Assembly: GCA_942491735.1 (NCBI GenBank) | Contig: CALOCN010000008.1 | Location: forward strand, 1-64,000 | Source of the DNA: CALOCN01 sp942491735 | GTDB taxonomy: Bacteria; Eisenbacteria; RBG-16-71-46; JABDJR01 | Direction of reading: 5' to 3' | DNA: 64,000 nucleotides | In this document: positions 1-8,280 of the stretch, in pieces | How the letters are laid out: each line of letters starts with the position of its first letter | How positions within the stretch are numbered: the first letter of the stretch is position 1 | Made by a program: the position numbers and the translations under genes | Notes under the pieces: model-generated | The model's database searches: none | The model's input: only the letters and a program-made list of their open reading frames with translations | What the model was told of the DNA's origin: nothing

Positions 1-685
1 GACCAGGACGCGTCGAACAGCGGTGGCCAGTACCGACCCGCGGAGGGCGTGGATATCGGGGTCTGCACGGATAGCGGCGGCGGATACAACGTGGGCTGGC
101 TGAACCCGGGAGAATGGGTCGAGTACTCGGTCAGCGTTCCCTCACCCGGAACCTACGACATGACGGCCCAGGTCGCCTCGCAGTCGGCGGGCGGTACGTT
201 CCATCTGGAGTTCAACGGCAGCGACCAGACCGGGGTTGTTACCGTGCCGGTAACGGGAGACTGCCAAACGTGATCGTCTCCTTCAGCGCCACCCTGACCG
301 CCGGCTCGCAGATCATGCGATTCGCGGTCGACGGGGGGAAGTTCAACGTGAACTCCTTCGAGGTGGCGGGGTCCCGACCGCGGTGCCTCCGGGAAGCACA
401 CCGGACGCCGTCTCCATTCTGCGAGCCAGTCCCAATCCATTCAGCCCTCGCACCACGATCAGCTATGAACTGGACGCTCCGGCGACGGTGGACCTGAGCA
501 TCTTCGACGCCCGCGGCCGTCGGGTGCAGACCCTGGTGGGGGGAGAGTGGCTGGCCGCCGGAGAGCATCAGGTGACCTGGGATGGTCGCGATGCCAAGGG
601 ACGCGCCAGTTGCGGGGGCGTGTACTTCAGCCGCCTTGACACGGATGATCGGTCCGCCACGCTCAGGATCGTCCTGCTCAAGTAG
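1..685 (+). pseudogene. Secreted CBM6 carbohydrate-binding protein with FlgD-like C-terminal module; 5'-truncated, two frameshifts
   Basis: The reading frame is open from base 1, so the N-terminus lies outside the window. Frame 1 gives a family 6 carbohydrate-binding module (GGGYNVGWLNPGEWVEYSV) that stops at TGA 271-273. Frame 3 continues the same module (SFSATLTAGSQIMRFAVDGG). Frame 2 then gives the FlgD-Ig/T9SS-like tail (ASPNPFSPRTTISYEL, then GGVYFSRL) ending at 685. Restoring one G near 272 recreates the usual QTW motif. Restoring one G in the G run near 367-371 joins the module to the tail. Both breaks are therefore single-base deletions. The intact protein was probably an exported glycan-binding protein or the C-terminus of a glycoside hydrolase. 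Sequencing error and genuine decay cannot be separated here. Confidence 0.7.
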
Positions 686-695
686 ACGGATCGCC

Positions 696-1712
696 CTAGG
701 GCTGGACCAGCAACTCCGTCATGACCTGCCCCTCAGCAAGCGGGGTGGGGAACCCAAGCAAGGCCCCAATGGTCGGCGTGATGTCGATCAACCCCCGCGG
801 CACGGTGGAAACCAGACCCGGCTTCACCGAGGGTCCCACCATGAGGAGTTGGATCCGCCGGCACCCGTTGCAACTGTCGCCGTGAGCGGAGAAGCCGTCA
901 TGCGGCCGGTCCGCCCGGTCGTCGTGACGCCCATGGTCGTTGGTCACGATCAGGGTGGTGCGACCTGCGTAGGCCGGGTTCGCCTGCAGCGTGTCCCAGA
1001 GATCCCCCACGATCCCGTCCGCGATGGAGATGGCGTTCAGGTACCCGTCCCAGTCCCCTTCGTGGCCGTAGTGATCCACGTCGGGGAGGTAGAACAACAG
1101 GAACCCGGGCGCCTGGGTGGCAAGAATCTCCTGTCCCCGCTCCCAACGCTCGGTATCCGTGGACCCACCGTCCGTGTCGTATACCGGCCAGTAGTCGGTG
1201 CCGTACCCTTCCACATCACTGGCTCTCCACGGACACGGAATGTTTCCCAGCGCATAGATGCAATCCTCGGCCGGCCGCCCCAGGTGTCGGCGGTAGTACT
1301 CGAAAACTGTCGGCGCGGTGGCGCGGTTGTTGTTGGAGCCTCCACAGGAGGCATCGTTGAACCGCTCCGGCTCCGACCAGGTACCGGTCCAGATGGCCGG
1401 AATCCCCCTCCAGGTGACAGTGACCCCGTTGTTGCGAAACGGCTCCACGATGGCCCCCTGGGCGGCGAGAGCGGCCATGCGCGGGGTCCAGCGATGCTGG
1501 GGGTCGCCCAGACCCTCCGAGTACCGAAGCCCGTCGATGATGACCAGGACGACCTGCTGCTCCGGATCGCCGGTGCTCGTCGACCCCGACGAGCCATTGA
1601 CCGCGGGCTCCGGACCGGTGCAGGAGACTAGGAACAGGGCCAGTCCCCACAGGAACAGGGCCATCCGGTCAGGGCCGGCGAAGGGACACCGGGGGCGGGT
1701 CGGGAAGTTCAT
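696..1712 (-). CDS. Alkaline-phosphatase-superfamily lipoprotein (type I phosphodiesterase/sulfatase-like)
   Basis: The 338-residue product has a hydrophobic N-terminal segment ending in a lipobox (LFLVSC), so it is probably a lipoprotein. The mature part shows metal-binding signatures of the alkaline phosphatase superfamily: VVLVIIDGLRYSEG near the start, DVDHYGHEGDWDG in the middle, then VTNDHGRHDD and FSAHGDSCNG. Such enzymes hydrolyse phosphate or sulfate esters with two metal ions; the substrate cannot be read from sequence. No clear ribosome binding site precedes the chosen ATG, and an internal ATG 48 bases downstream would also retain the lipobox. It is divergent from the cytochrome peroxidase gene across a 78-bp gap. 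Confidence 0.8.
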   Translation of the reverse strand: MNFPTRPRCPFAGPDRMALFLWGLALFLVSCTGPEPAVNGSSGSTSTGDPEQQVVLVIIDGLRYSEGLGDPQHRWTPRMAALAAQGAIVEPFRNNGVTVTWRGIPAIWTGTWSEPERFNDASCGGSNNNRATAPTVFEYYRRHLGRPAEDCIYALGNIPCPWRASDVEGYGTDYWPVYDTDGGSTDTERWERGQEILATQAPGFLLFYLPDVDHYGHEGDWDGYLNAISIADGIVGDLWDTLQANPAYAGRTTLIVTNDHGRHDDRADRPHDGFSAHGDSCNGCRRIQLLMVGPSVKPGLVSTVPRGLIDITPTIGALLGFPTPLAEGQVMTELLVQP

Positions 1713-1734
1713 TGGAGGAGTCTATCGCATTGGC

Positions 1735-1764
1735 TTGGCAGACGAAGGGGGCCCGGAGTATCCT
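1735..1764 (+). promoter_or_regulatory. Possible sigma-70-type promoter for the diheme peroxidase gene
   Basis: TTGGCA at 1735-1740 and TATCCT at 1759-1764 are separated by 18 bases and lie 26 bases upstream of the ATG. They are close to the -35/-10 consensus, and this is the only gap between the two divergent genes. No transcription data are available, so this is inference. Confidence 0.3.
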
Positions 1765-1790
1765 GCGCCAGTCCTCTACAAGGAGAGCCA

Positions 1791-3137
1791 ATGAGCAGGT
1801 TGCGCTGGATTTGCTCGCTGGCCGTCGCCTCGGTGTGGGTCGTGCTCGCCTCGTGCGGAGACGACTCGGCACCGGGTGATGTGTCGGCGCAGGATCAGGA
1901 ATTGATGTCGTTGCTCGCCCAGGCAGGGGTAACCGCACCGGTTCCGCCACAGTTCACCAACGCGGACCAGATCGCGGTGGGGCGGTTCCTTTTCTTCGAC
2001 AAGATCCTCAGCGGCAACCGCAACATCTCCTGCGCCACCTGCCACACTCCCAGCGCCGCCACCGCAGACGGCCTCTCCCTCTCGATCGGCGAGGGCGGCA
2101 CCGGGTCCGGAGCCAACCGGGTTCCCAACGACGCCGCCATCATCCCCCGCAATGCCCCGGTGACTTTCGACCGCTCCATGATGGCCACCCAGTTCTTCGA
2201 TGGACGGGTACGGGACAACGGCGACGGGACCTTCGACAGCCCGGCCGGGGACCAGCTTCTGCCCGGTCTCCAGGATGCCTTTGCCGTGGTCGACATGTTC
2301 CCGGTCACGGACCGGGGCGAAATGCGCGGACAGGCCGGGGACCCCGACAACGAGTTGGCGGTGATCGAGGACAACAACCTGCACGGGATCTGGGCCGCGC
2401 TCACCACGCGGGTCCTGGCCATTCCCGAGTACGGCGAGCTTCTGGGGAAGGCCTACCCCGAGGTGGAACGCCCCGAGGACTTCACGTTTGTCCACATCGC
2501 CAACGCGATGTCGGCTTTCCAGGCCACCGCGTTCTCGGCCGTGGACAGCCGGTTCGACGACTACCTCGACGGCGATCTGTCCGCGCTATCGGACGGTGAG
2601 AAGCGGGGCGCCATTCTCTTTTTCGGCGACGCCGGTTGCGGAGAGTGTCACGGCGGGCCCCTCCTGTCCGACTTCAAGTTCCACAACCGGGCCGTTCCCC
2701 AGCTGGGCCCGGGCAAGGGCGAGGGCCCGGGCGGGGTGTACGACTTTGGTCGGGAGAGCCTGACCGGGGATCCGGGGGACAAGTTCACCTTCCGCACGCC
2801 CCCGTTGCGCAACGTCGCGGTGAGCGGGCCCTGGTTCCACGACGGCGCGTTCACCACCCTGGCCGGGACGGTGCGTCACGAGTTGGACCCGGTCGCCTCG
2901 GCGGGGGCCTACGACCCGGATCAGCTGCACCCCCTGTTCAAGGACCTCTACCACCCGGATCAGACCCCGGAGATTCTCGCCGCCGCTTCGGCCCAGGAGA
3001 TCCGAGCCACCACGCTGACCGACGACGAGGTGGGGGACATCCTCAACTTCCTCAACTCGCTCACCAGTCAGCGCCTGTTCGATCTCCCCAACCGGATCCC
3101 TCCCACCGTGCCCAGCGGACTCCCGGTCAAGGACTGA
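1791..3137 (+). CDS. Diheme cytochrome c peroxidase / MauG-family lipoprotein
   Basis: The 448-residue protein begins with a signal segment ending in a lipobox (VVLASC, Cys22). Two CXXCH heme c sites follow: CATCH at about 81-85 and CGECH at about 283-287. The intervening PVTFDRSMMATQFFDGRV and the later LRNVAVSGPWFHDGAFTTL are typical of the CcpA/MauG family. Family members reduce hydrogen peroxide with electrons from small cytochromes or oxidise protein substrates in the periplasm. The length is at the upper end for the family. AAGGAG lies 6 bases before the ATG. The gene converges on the following gene with a 13-base gap. Confidence 0.9.
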   Translation: MSRLRWICSLAVASVWVVLASCGDDSAPGDVSAQDQELMSLLAQAGVTAPVPPQFTNADQIAVGRFLFFDKILSGNRNISCATCHTPSAATADGLSLSIGEGGTGSGANRVPNDAAIIPRNAPVTFDRSMMATQFFDGRVRDNGDGTFDSPAGDQLLPGLQDAFAVVDMFPVTDRGEMRGQAGDPDNELAVIEDNNLHGIWAALTTRVLAIPEYGELLGKAYPEVERPEDFTFVHIANAMSAFQATAFSAVDSRFDDYLDGDLSALSDGEKRGAILFFGDAGCGECHGGPLLSDFKFHNRAVPQLGPGKGEGPGGVYDFGRESLTGDPGDKFTFRTPPLRNVAVSGPWFHDGAFTTLAGTVRHELDPVASAGAYDPDQLHPLFKDLYHPDQTPEILAAASAQEIRATTLTDDEVGDILNFLNSLTSQRLFDLPNRIPPTVPSGLPVKD

Positions 3138-3150
3138 TCACAAACAGGTC

Positions 3151-4560
3151 TCAGGGCAGAACCAGCAGCCGCTGCACCCTGGACTCCGAACGGGTGCGCG
3201 CTCTGACGAAATAGACTCCCGGCGCGGTCTTCGACCCACCCCGACTTCGCAGATCCCAGACCGGCACCGCTGCGTTCGCATCCAGCTCCGCAACGATCCG
3301 CCCCGCTACATCGAACACCTGGATCCGGATTCCGGGAGGGACCTCTCCCCCCAGGGACAAGTGAACCTGCGAGCGGGTGGGATTGGGATAGGCTTCCAGA
3401 ACCCATGGCCCGGGGGGAGGGTCCGGGGCGTGAAGCGGTGCGGCCTGGGCCACTCTCAACACTTCTCCCAAGCCGTAGTCGACGACATACAAGGCGTGAT
3501 CCGGTCCCATCGCCACATCCAACGGCCGGGCGAGGCCGGTCACGAAGGCTTCGGGGGAGGAGGCCGTCCACGCGCTACCGGTCCAGGTGACGCTGACCCG
3601 ACTGACCCGGTGTCCGAAGTCGCTGGGACAACCGCCCGAGGAGGCGGTCTGCCCGAACTCCGCTACGAACAAGGCGTCGGTCGCGAACCCCTCACTCCCA
3701 TCCCCGAAGGCAAGACCGTCCGCGGACGCATGCGGATCGAACAAGCCGATGGGATAGGTCACCGACGCATCGCACCCGCCGAGGTCACAGTCCCCCGCAC
3801 CGCAGGGTGGTGGATCACAGATCGCGGACACATCCACGCAATCCCCGAAACCGAAGCAATCGGGAAAACCGTAGTCCAAGCCCTGACGAATCCAGTTCAA
3901 CTCGTCCGGCGCTTCGAAGCAAAGGGTGCTGTCCGCGCTCGGGCCGTTGTCCGCCGCAAACAACGCCCCCGATGTATGAAAGGCCAGGTCATAGGTCACT
4001 CTCAGGCCGGTTGCGTAGACCTCCACCGAGTCACCGTCGGGGGTGAAACGAAGAATGGTCGCGGACCACGGATGCGCCTGGACCCCCAGATTGCTCACCG
4101 CGCCGACTCCCAGATAGACCAGGCCGTCCGGCCCCAGAGCAATCCCGTAGTTTCTGCCTGCGCCGGCGGGGATCCCGGCAAGGAGGGTGTCGACTACATC
4201 GGCCACGTAGTCGCCCGTGGTGTCACGATACGCATTGACTTGTCCGTAGAACGAGACCAGCACTCGATCACCCAGCACAAGGAGCCCGGTAGGGTTGGAC
4301 ATTCCCCCTGCGAATTCGATCGTGATCTCGTAGACGCCGTCCCCATCCAGATCCCGCGCCGCGAGTACCCGATCATCAAGCGTGCCTACATAGAGGGTCG
4401 AGTCCGCGGCAAAGGCAAGACAGGCGGGTTGAGTCAGTCCGGCCAGGGCGGTCGATGCGGTGTAGCCGGGGGCGGGAGTCGCGGCCTGGGCCCGCGGGGT
4501 CCGGCCCATTGCGAGGGCCCCGCAAAGAAGGAAGAGAATGCAGTAGCCCGAGTGCTTCAT
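3151..4560 (-). CDS. Secreted sugar-dehydrogenase-like beta-propeller (PQQ GSDH family) with FlgD-like C-terminal module
   Basis: The 469-residue protein has a signal peptide (start MKHSGYCILF). The propeller contains motifs of soluble aldose sugar dehydrogenases (GLTQPACLAFAADSTLYVG, NPTGLLVLGDRV, YGIALGPDGLVYLGVGA, GLDYGFPDC). After the YGFPDC motif there is a short cysteine-rich insertion with about eight Cys, unusual for the family and probably disulfide-bonded. The C-terminal 80 residues are a FlgD-Ig/T9SS-type sorting module (LEAYPNPTRSQVHLSL, then GVYFVRARTRSES). Expected location is the periplasm or cell surface. PQQ binding is assumed from the family and not shown. An upstream GTG 27 bases earlier is an alternative start. 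Confidence 0.75.
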   Translation of the reverse strand: MKHSGYCILFLLCGALAMGRTPRAQAATPAPGYTASTALAGLTQPACLAFAADSTLYVGTLDDRVLAARDLDGDGVYEITIEFAGGMSNPTGLLVLGDRVLVSFYGQVNAYRDTTGDYVADVVDTLLAGIPAGAGRNYGIALGPDGLVYLGVGAVSNLGVQAHPWSATILRFTPDGDSVEVYATGLRVTYDLAFHTSGALFAADNGPSADSTLCFEAPDELNWIRQGLDYGFPDCFGFGDCVDVSAICDPPPCGAGDCDLGGCDASVTYPIGLFDPHASADGLAFGDGSEGFATDALFVAEFGQTASSGGCPSDFGHRVSRVSVTWTGSAWTASSPEAFVTGLARPLDVAMGPDHALYVVDYGLGEVLRVAQAAPLHAPDPPPGPWVLEAYPNPTRSQVHLSLGGEVPPGIRIQVFDVAGRIVAELDANAAVPVWDLRSRGGSKTAPGVYFVRARTRSESRVQRLLVLP

Positions 4561-4634
4561 GAGGCGATCCAACGGTTGGGGATGCACTCACGCTAGCACA
4601 GGTCGACACCTACGCAACGGGGCGGTCAACCGTG

Positions 4635-4958
4635 CTATGCCGCCGGGGGCTTCGCCGCGATGTTGTAGACCAGGAACAGGGCGACCAGAAGGACCAGCAA
4701 CCCGCTGACCACCACCGGGAGGAAGCCCACCCAGCGCAGGCGTCTGGGGCGCGGCTTGGGAACCCCCATGACCAGACCCCAAGCCACAATGGCCAGCAGC
4801 ACGGCAAGGGCCTGCCACCCCATGAGCGCGCTGACCCGATTCAATCCCCGGGTGAACCCGTCCCCGGTCGGCTGGATGAGTCGCACCCAGAGAAACGATC
4901 CGAAGAACACGATCGCCCATATACCGGACACCAGTCCCACCATCCGCTCACGCATCAT
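4635..4958 (-). CDS. Small three-helix inner-membrane protein of unknown function
   Basis: The 107-residue product has three predicted membrane segments: VGLVSGIWAIVFFGSFLWV, then ALAVLLAIVAWGLVMGV, then VVVSGLLVLLVALFLVYNI. A short arginine-rich loop (PKPRPRRLRW) lies between helices 2 and 3. I do not recognise a family. It is the last gene of the lipid-transport operon, three bases after the preceding stop, with a GGGAG ribosome site 8 bases before the tandem ATG ATG start. Confidence 0.65.
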   Translation of the reverse strand: MMRERMVGLVSGIWAIVFFGSFLWVRLIQPTGDGFTRGLNRVSALMGWQALAVLLAIVAWGLVMGVPKPRPRRLRWVGFLPVVVSGLLVLLVALFLVYNIAAKPPAA

Positions 4959-4961
4959 GAC

Positions 4962-5948
4962 TCAGTCTCCCTGCCAGTAGGACGAGAACGAATCTCCGTT
5001 CCAGTAGATGAGCACACTCGAGGCTCCCTCGATTCCCAGGACGATCGCGTCTCCCAGCAACGTGGGCGGATCCCCCTCTTCCACTCCCTGGTACACCGGC
5101 CCCTTGGCCATGAGCCCCCACCAGTCCATGCGATCGTAGTAGGCCGGGGTGAGGTGACCCATCTCCCCCTCCAGCCCCAGGACGTGGAGCCAGGTTCCAC
5201 TGCGGCAGATGGCCACGGCGCGTTTGCCGTCCGTGACCCGCTCGACCAGTGCCACCAGGTCCCAGGCATCATCCCCGTCCAGGTCGGTCTCGAACATGCC
5301 GGGATGCAGGAACGCGGTCAGACGCAACGACGGATCCAGGCCGCAGGCGCGGAACCGCTCCACCAATACCGGGTCCGGCGGAACGATCGGCAGCCCCGCC
5401 CCCTGCGGCCAACCCAGACAGACGGTGAACCTGAGGTAGACCATGCGGGCCTGTTGCCCCGGTTCCAGGTCGGCCAGCCCCATGTCGTCGATGCGCAACC
5501 AGCCGCGGCCACCCGGAGCCACGGGGGGTTCCCCTTCCCAGGGTTCGGTGGCGAAGACGAACTCACGCAGATGTTGGGGGGCGTTGACATCGCCGGTGTT
5601 GGTCCCGGTGTTCTCCGCGTTGCGGAAGTGCCATCCGAAGAGCTCGCGCGGGTTGGGGGACATGCGCGGCGGGGTCAGGGAGCTGAGATCCTGGGCCTGG
5701 CTGTCCTCGATCCGCAGGACCCATCCGTGCGGCGCAACCGCAAGCACCAGTGTCCAGCCCGGCTCCAGGTCACGGCGAAACGCGTTCTCTCCCGCGACCT
5801 CGCCGGAGAACATCACGGTCTCCCGTCCCTCCTCCAGGGGACAGTCCGGTGCGGACCAGGCTTCCTCGACTCCCGGCGCTGGAGACAACAGACCAACCAG
5901 GATCACCGCGATGCACAACCCGCCCCGCGCGGGAAACCGCCGGGTCAG
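4962..5948 (-). CDS. Exported protein of unknown function, probable CTG start
   Basis: The mature region of about 300 residues has no family I recognise. It is rich in aspartate, tryptophan and proline, with FG-GAP-like wording (FETDLDGDDAWDLVALVERV), which suggests a beta-rich periplasmic protein. No ATG is available in frame. A CTG at 5948-5946 overlaps the upstream stop as CTGA, sits 6 bases after a near-perfect GGAGG site, and yields an arginine-bearing signal peptide (TRRFPARGGLCIAVILVGLL). The alternative TTG at 5918 would remove the charged n-region and lacks a ribosome site. The context, directly after a PqiC-like lipoprotein gene, suggests a role in the envelope lipid pathway. Confidence 0.65.
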   Translation of the reverse strand: MTRRFPARGGLCIAVILVGLLSPAPGVEEAWSAPDCPLEEGRETVMFSGEVAGENAFRRDLEPGWTLVLAVAPHGWVLRIEDSQAQDLSSLTPPRMSPNPRELFGWHFRNAENTGTNTGDVNAPQHLREFVFATEPWEGEPPVAPGGRGWLRIDDMGLADLEPGQQARMVYLRFTVCLGWPQGAGLPIVPPDPVLVERFRACGLDPSLRLTAFLHPGMFETDLDGDDAWDLVALVERVTDGKRAVAICRSGTWLHVLGLEGEMGHLTPAYYDRMDWWGLMAKGPVYQGVEEGDPPTLLGDAIVLGIEGASSVLIYWNGDSFSSYWQGD

Positions 5949-6595
5949 GGTGCACCTCCCTCGCCGCGCGCCTCTTTCACTCCCCGGACCACCTCCCGCC
6001 CCAGTTCGCTCACCATCTCGCTGTAGGTCGCAACCACCCGGTCGTAGTCGATCCTGTCCCCGGACTCCATATCGACCTGACGGGTGAGGCGGGTCAAGCG
6101 TCGGACTTCGGATTGGTCATCGGTGAAGACGACCTGCCACTCCGCGTCCAGCCGGGCCACGCGGTCCATGTCGAGATCGAGGCGATCCACCCGGAGACGA
6201 ATCTCGAGATCCACCGGTTCGCGGCCACCCCAGGGTTGGATGAGCCACACGCTGGCCGGGTCGTCCATGAGGGACCGGATGGATTCCTTCAAGGCGCGTC
6301 CCAACGTGCCCTCGAGGGGTTCCGCCCACCGGTCGAACTCCCCCAGGTTGAGCCGGGTCTCGGTGTCGAGGGAGACGATCTGGGGTCGCTGCAGATAGGT
6401 GGCCAACTGGATGGGGGCAAGACCCACCACGGTCGCCGCGGCGTCGATCCCCGTGGTCTGCGCCCCGCTCCAGGGCGCGGTGGAAAGACGGTACAGGCGG
6501 GCCGGCTTGCTGCTGCCGCAACCCGAGCAGACGAGGCCAACGACCAGGGCGGTGGCCAGGAGGCGTCGCGCGTGCAGGCGGTGTCCTTCGACCAT
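5945..6595 (-). CDS. PqiC/ABC_trans_aux-type lipoprotein of an Mla/Pqi lipid transporter
   Basis: The 216-residue product starts with a signal peptide and lipobox (VCSGC). It then matches the ABC-transport auxiliary lipoprotein family: ARLYRLSTAPW, VVGLAPIQLATYLQRPQIV, and a C-terminal TRQVDMESGDRIDYDRVVATYSEMVSELGREV in short stretches. These lipoproteins sit on the periplasmic face of the outer membrane and cooperate with MCE proteins. The start at 6595 has AGGAG 6 bases upstream. A second ATG at 6601 directly abuts that site and is less likely. The gene follows the MCE gene closely in the same operon. Confidence 0.85.
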   Translation of the reverse strand: MVEGHRLHARRLLATALVVGLVCSGCGSSKPARLYRLSTAPWSGAQTTGIDAAATVVGLAPIQLATYLQRPQIVSLDTETRLNLGEFDRWAEPLEGTLGRALKESIRSLMDDPASVWLIQPWGGREPVDLEIRLRVDRLDLDMDRVARLDAEWQVVFTDDQSEVRRLTRLTRQVDMESGDRIDYDRVVATYSEMVSELGREVVRGVKEARGEGGAP

Positions 6596-6604
6596 GGGCA
6601 TCTC

Positions 6605-7510
6605 CTAGTTCTTCTTTCCCTTGAGCAGCGCCTCGGGGTTGCGATCCAGGTAGTCCAACAGGGACCGCAAGGATCTCGCCGAGGCGGCAAAGTCGTCGAT
6701 GGTGCTCTGGATCTGCGGGTCGTTCGCTTCGAGCATGGTGTCGAGCCGGACCACCATGCGGTCCAGGGAGTCGATGGCCTCTCCCATGGAGTCCGTGTTC
6801 GCGCTGACCTCTTCCATGAGCTGGCTCACGAACCCGTGCAGTTCGTGGATCAGACTGCGGGCCTCCTTCAGCGTGGCCTGGAACTCCGCCAGGGCCCCGC
6901 CAAGCTTCAGTTCGGCCAGGATGGCCTGCATCGCCTCCATGGTCTCCAGGAGTTCGTTGGCGATGTCGGCGATGGGCAACGAGGCAAGCTGGCTCATCGC
7001 GTCGGTGAGGCCGCTCATCAGCTGGTCCTGGGGCGAGGGCACCACCGGAATTTCGAGGAACTCGTCATCGAGTCGCACGAAGTGCTCCTCGGTTTCCGGC
7101 ATATAGTCGAGCTTGACCGCGAGCTGACCGGTGAGGAGGCTCTGGGACTCGAGTTGGGCCCGCAGACCCTTCGCGAGAAGGAACGTCAGCATTTCCTCCG
7201 GATCGTCCGCCAGGGTGGCTCCCTCGTTGCGCACTCGCCCGTTCACGGTTTCGATGACCACCTTCACGTAGAAATCGCCGTTCTTGTCGTTGACCGCATG
7301 AACGCCCTTCACCGAGCCGATCTCGACCCCCTTGAGCAGGACCGGCGACCCCACCCGCAGACCCTTCACCGACTCGGTGAAGAACATCTGATACTGGGTC
7401 TTCTCCTGGAGAACGTCGCCGGATCCGAAAAAGACGAGCGTGGCCACGATCAACGCCACGATGCTGATCACGAACACACCGAGAGTGGTCGGGTTGGCCT
7501 TGCGGCTCAT
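6605..7510 (-). CDS. mlaD: MlaD/MCE-family substrate-binding protein
   Basis: The 301-residue protein has one N-terminal membrane anchor (VFVISIVALIVATLVFF) followed by the MCE domain. That domain carries YQMFFTESVKGLRVGSPVLL and VEIGSVKGVHAV at about residues 38-75, where the substrate pore loop is expected. The C-terminal half is helical and coiled-coil-like (TMEAMQAILAELK and similar). MCE proteins form periplasmic rings or tubes that pass phospholipids between membranes. The ATG overlaps the stop of the ATPase gene by four bases (ATGA), so translation is coupled. The length is longer than E. coli MlaD because of the helical tail. Confidence 0.92.
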   Translation of the reverse strand: MSRKANPTTLGVFVISIVALIVATLVFFGSGDVLQEKTQYQMFFTESVKGLRVGSPVLLKGVEIGSVKGVHAVNDKNGDFYVKVVIETVNGRVRNEGATLADDPEEMLTFLLAKGLRAQLESQSLLTGQLAVKLDYMPETEEHFVRLDDEFLEIPVVPSPQDQLMSGLTDAMSQLASLPIADIANELLETMEAMQAILAELKLGGALAEFQATLKEARSLIHELHGFVSQLMEEVSANTDSMGEAIDSLDRMVVRLDTMLEANDPQIQSTIDDFAASARSLRSLLDYLDRNPEALLKGKKN

Positions 7511-8280
7511 GCTTCACCTCGTGTGAGGAAGGTGCGGATCGTCGCGTGCTCGGACGAGTCCCTCAGGGTCCTGGGATTCCCGTGGTCCAGGAGTGTCCGG
7601 CTCTCCGCGTCGAGAAAAATGGAGTCGTCGGCGATGGCGAAAATGCTGGGAAGCTCGTGGGTGACGATGACGATGGTGGCGCCCAGGCTGTCCCGGAGTT
7701 CGAGAATGAGGTCGTCCAGCCGCCGGGAGCTGATGGGGTCCAAACCGGCCGAGGGCTCATCGAAGAAGAGAATCCCGGGGTCCAGGGCCATGGCCCGGGC
7801 CAGCCCGGCCCGCTTGCGCATCCCCCCGGAGATTTCCGAAGGAAAGAAGTCCCCGAACCCACCCAGACCGACCAGGGAAAGCTTCAGGTTGGCGACCTCC
7901 CGCATCTCCCGGTCCCCGAGATCGGTGTACTCCCGCAGGGCCACCTCGACATTCTCGGCCAGGGTCATGGAACTCCACAGGGCACCGCTCTGATACAGCA
8001 CCCCGTTTCCCCGCATGATGCGATCCCGCTCCTCCTGCTCGGCAGCCCAGAAGTCCACGCCGTTGAAGCGGATCTGCCCCTCGGCCGGTTCATTGAGACC
8101 AATGAGATGGCGCAGCAGGGTACTCTTGCCGCACCCGCTCCCCCCCATGACGGCAAGAATGCTGCCCTTGCGTACGCTGAAGTTCATGTCGCGCTGGATC
8201 ACGAACGATCCGTAGGCCATGGTCAGTCCCCGCACGACGATCATCTCCTGCGTGGTCGAAACCGGTCCCGGGGTCGCCAT
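7507..8280 (-). CDS. mlaF: MlaF-type ABC transporter ATP-binding protein
   Basis: The 257-residue cytoplasmic ATPase has Walker A GGSGCGKSTLLRH, ABC signature SGGMRKRAGLARAMALDP, Walker B ILFFDEPSAGLDP and the H-loop VTHELPS. The spacing and the SGGMRKR wording match the lipid-transport (MlaF/Ttg2A) family. It energises the permease encoded just upstream. The ATG at 8280 overlaps the permease stop by one base (TGATG). A long upstream open frame in the same phase is only the shadow of the permease gene and was trimmed. Confidence 0.93.
   Translation of the reverse strand: MATPGPVSTTQEMIVVRGLTMAYGSFVIQRDMNFSVRKGSILAVMGGSGCGKSTLLRHLIGLNEPAEGQIRFNGVDFWAAEQEERDRIMRGNGVLYQSGALWSSMTLAENVEVALREYTDLGDREMREVANLKLSLVGLGGFGDFFPSEISGGMRKRAGLARAMALDPGILFFDEPSAGLDPISSRRLDDLILELRDSLGATIVIVTHELPSIFAIADDSIFLDAESRTLLDHGNPRTLRDSSEHATIRTFLTRGEA

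Noticed and set aside
5750..7993. Long plus-strand open frame across the lipid-transport operon
   Set aside because: It is antisense to PqiC-like, MlaD and MlaF genes with strong motifs and has no recognisable domain.
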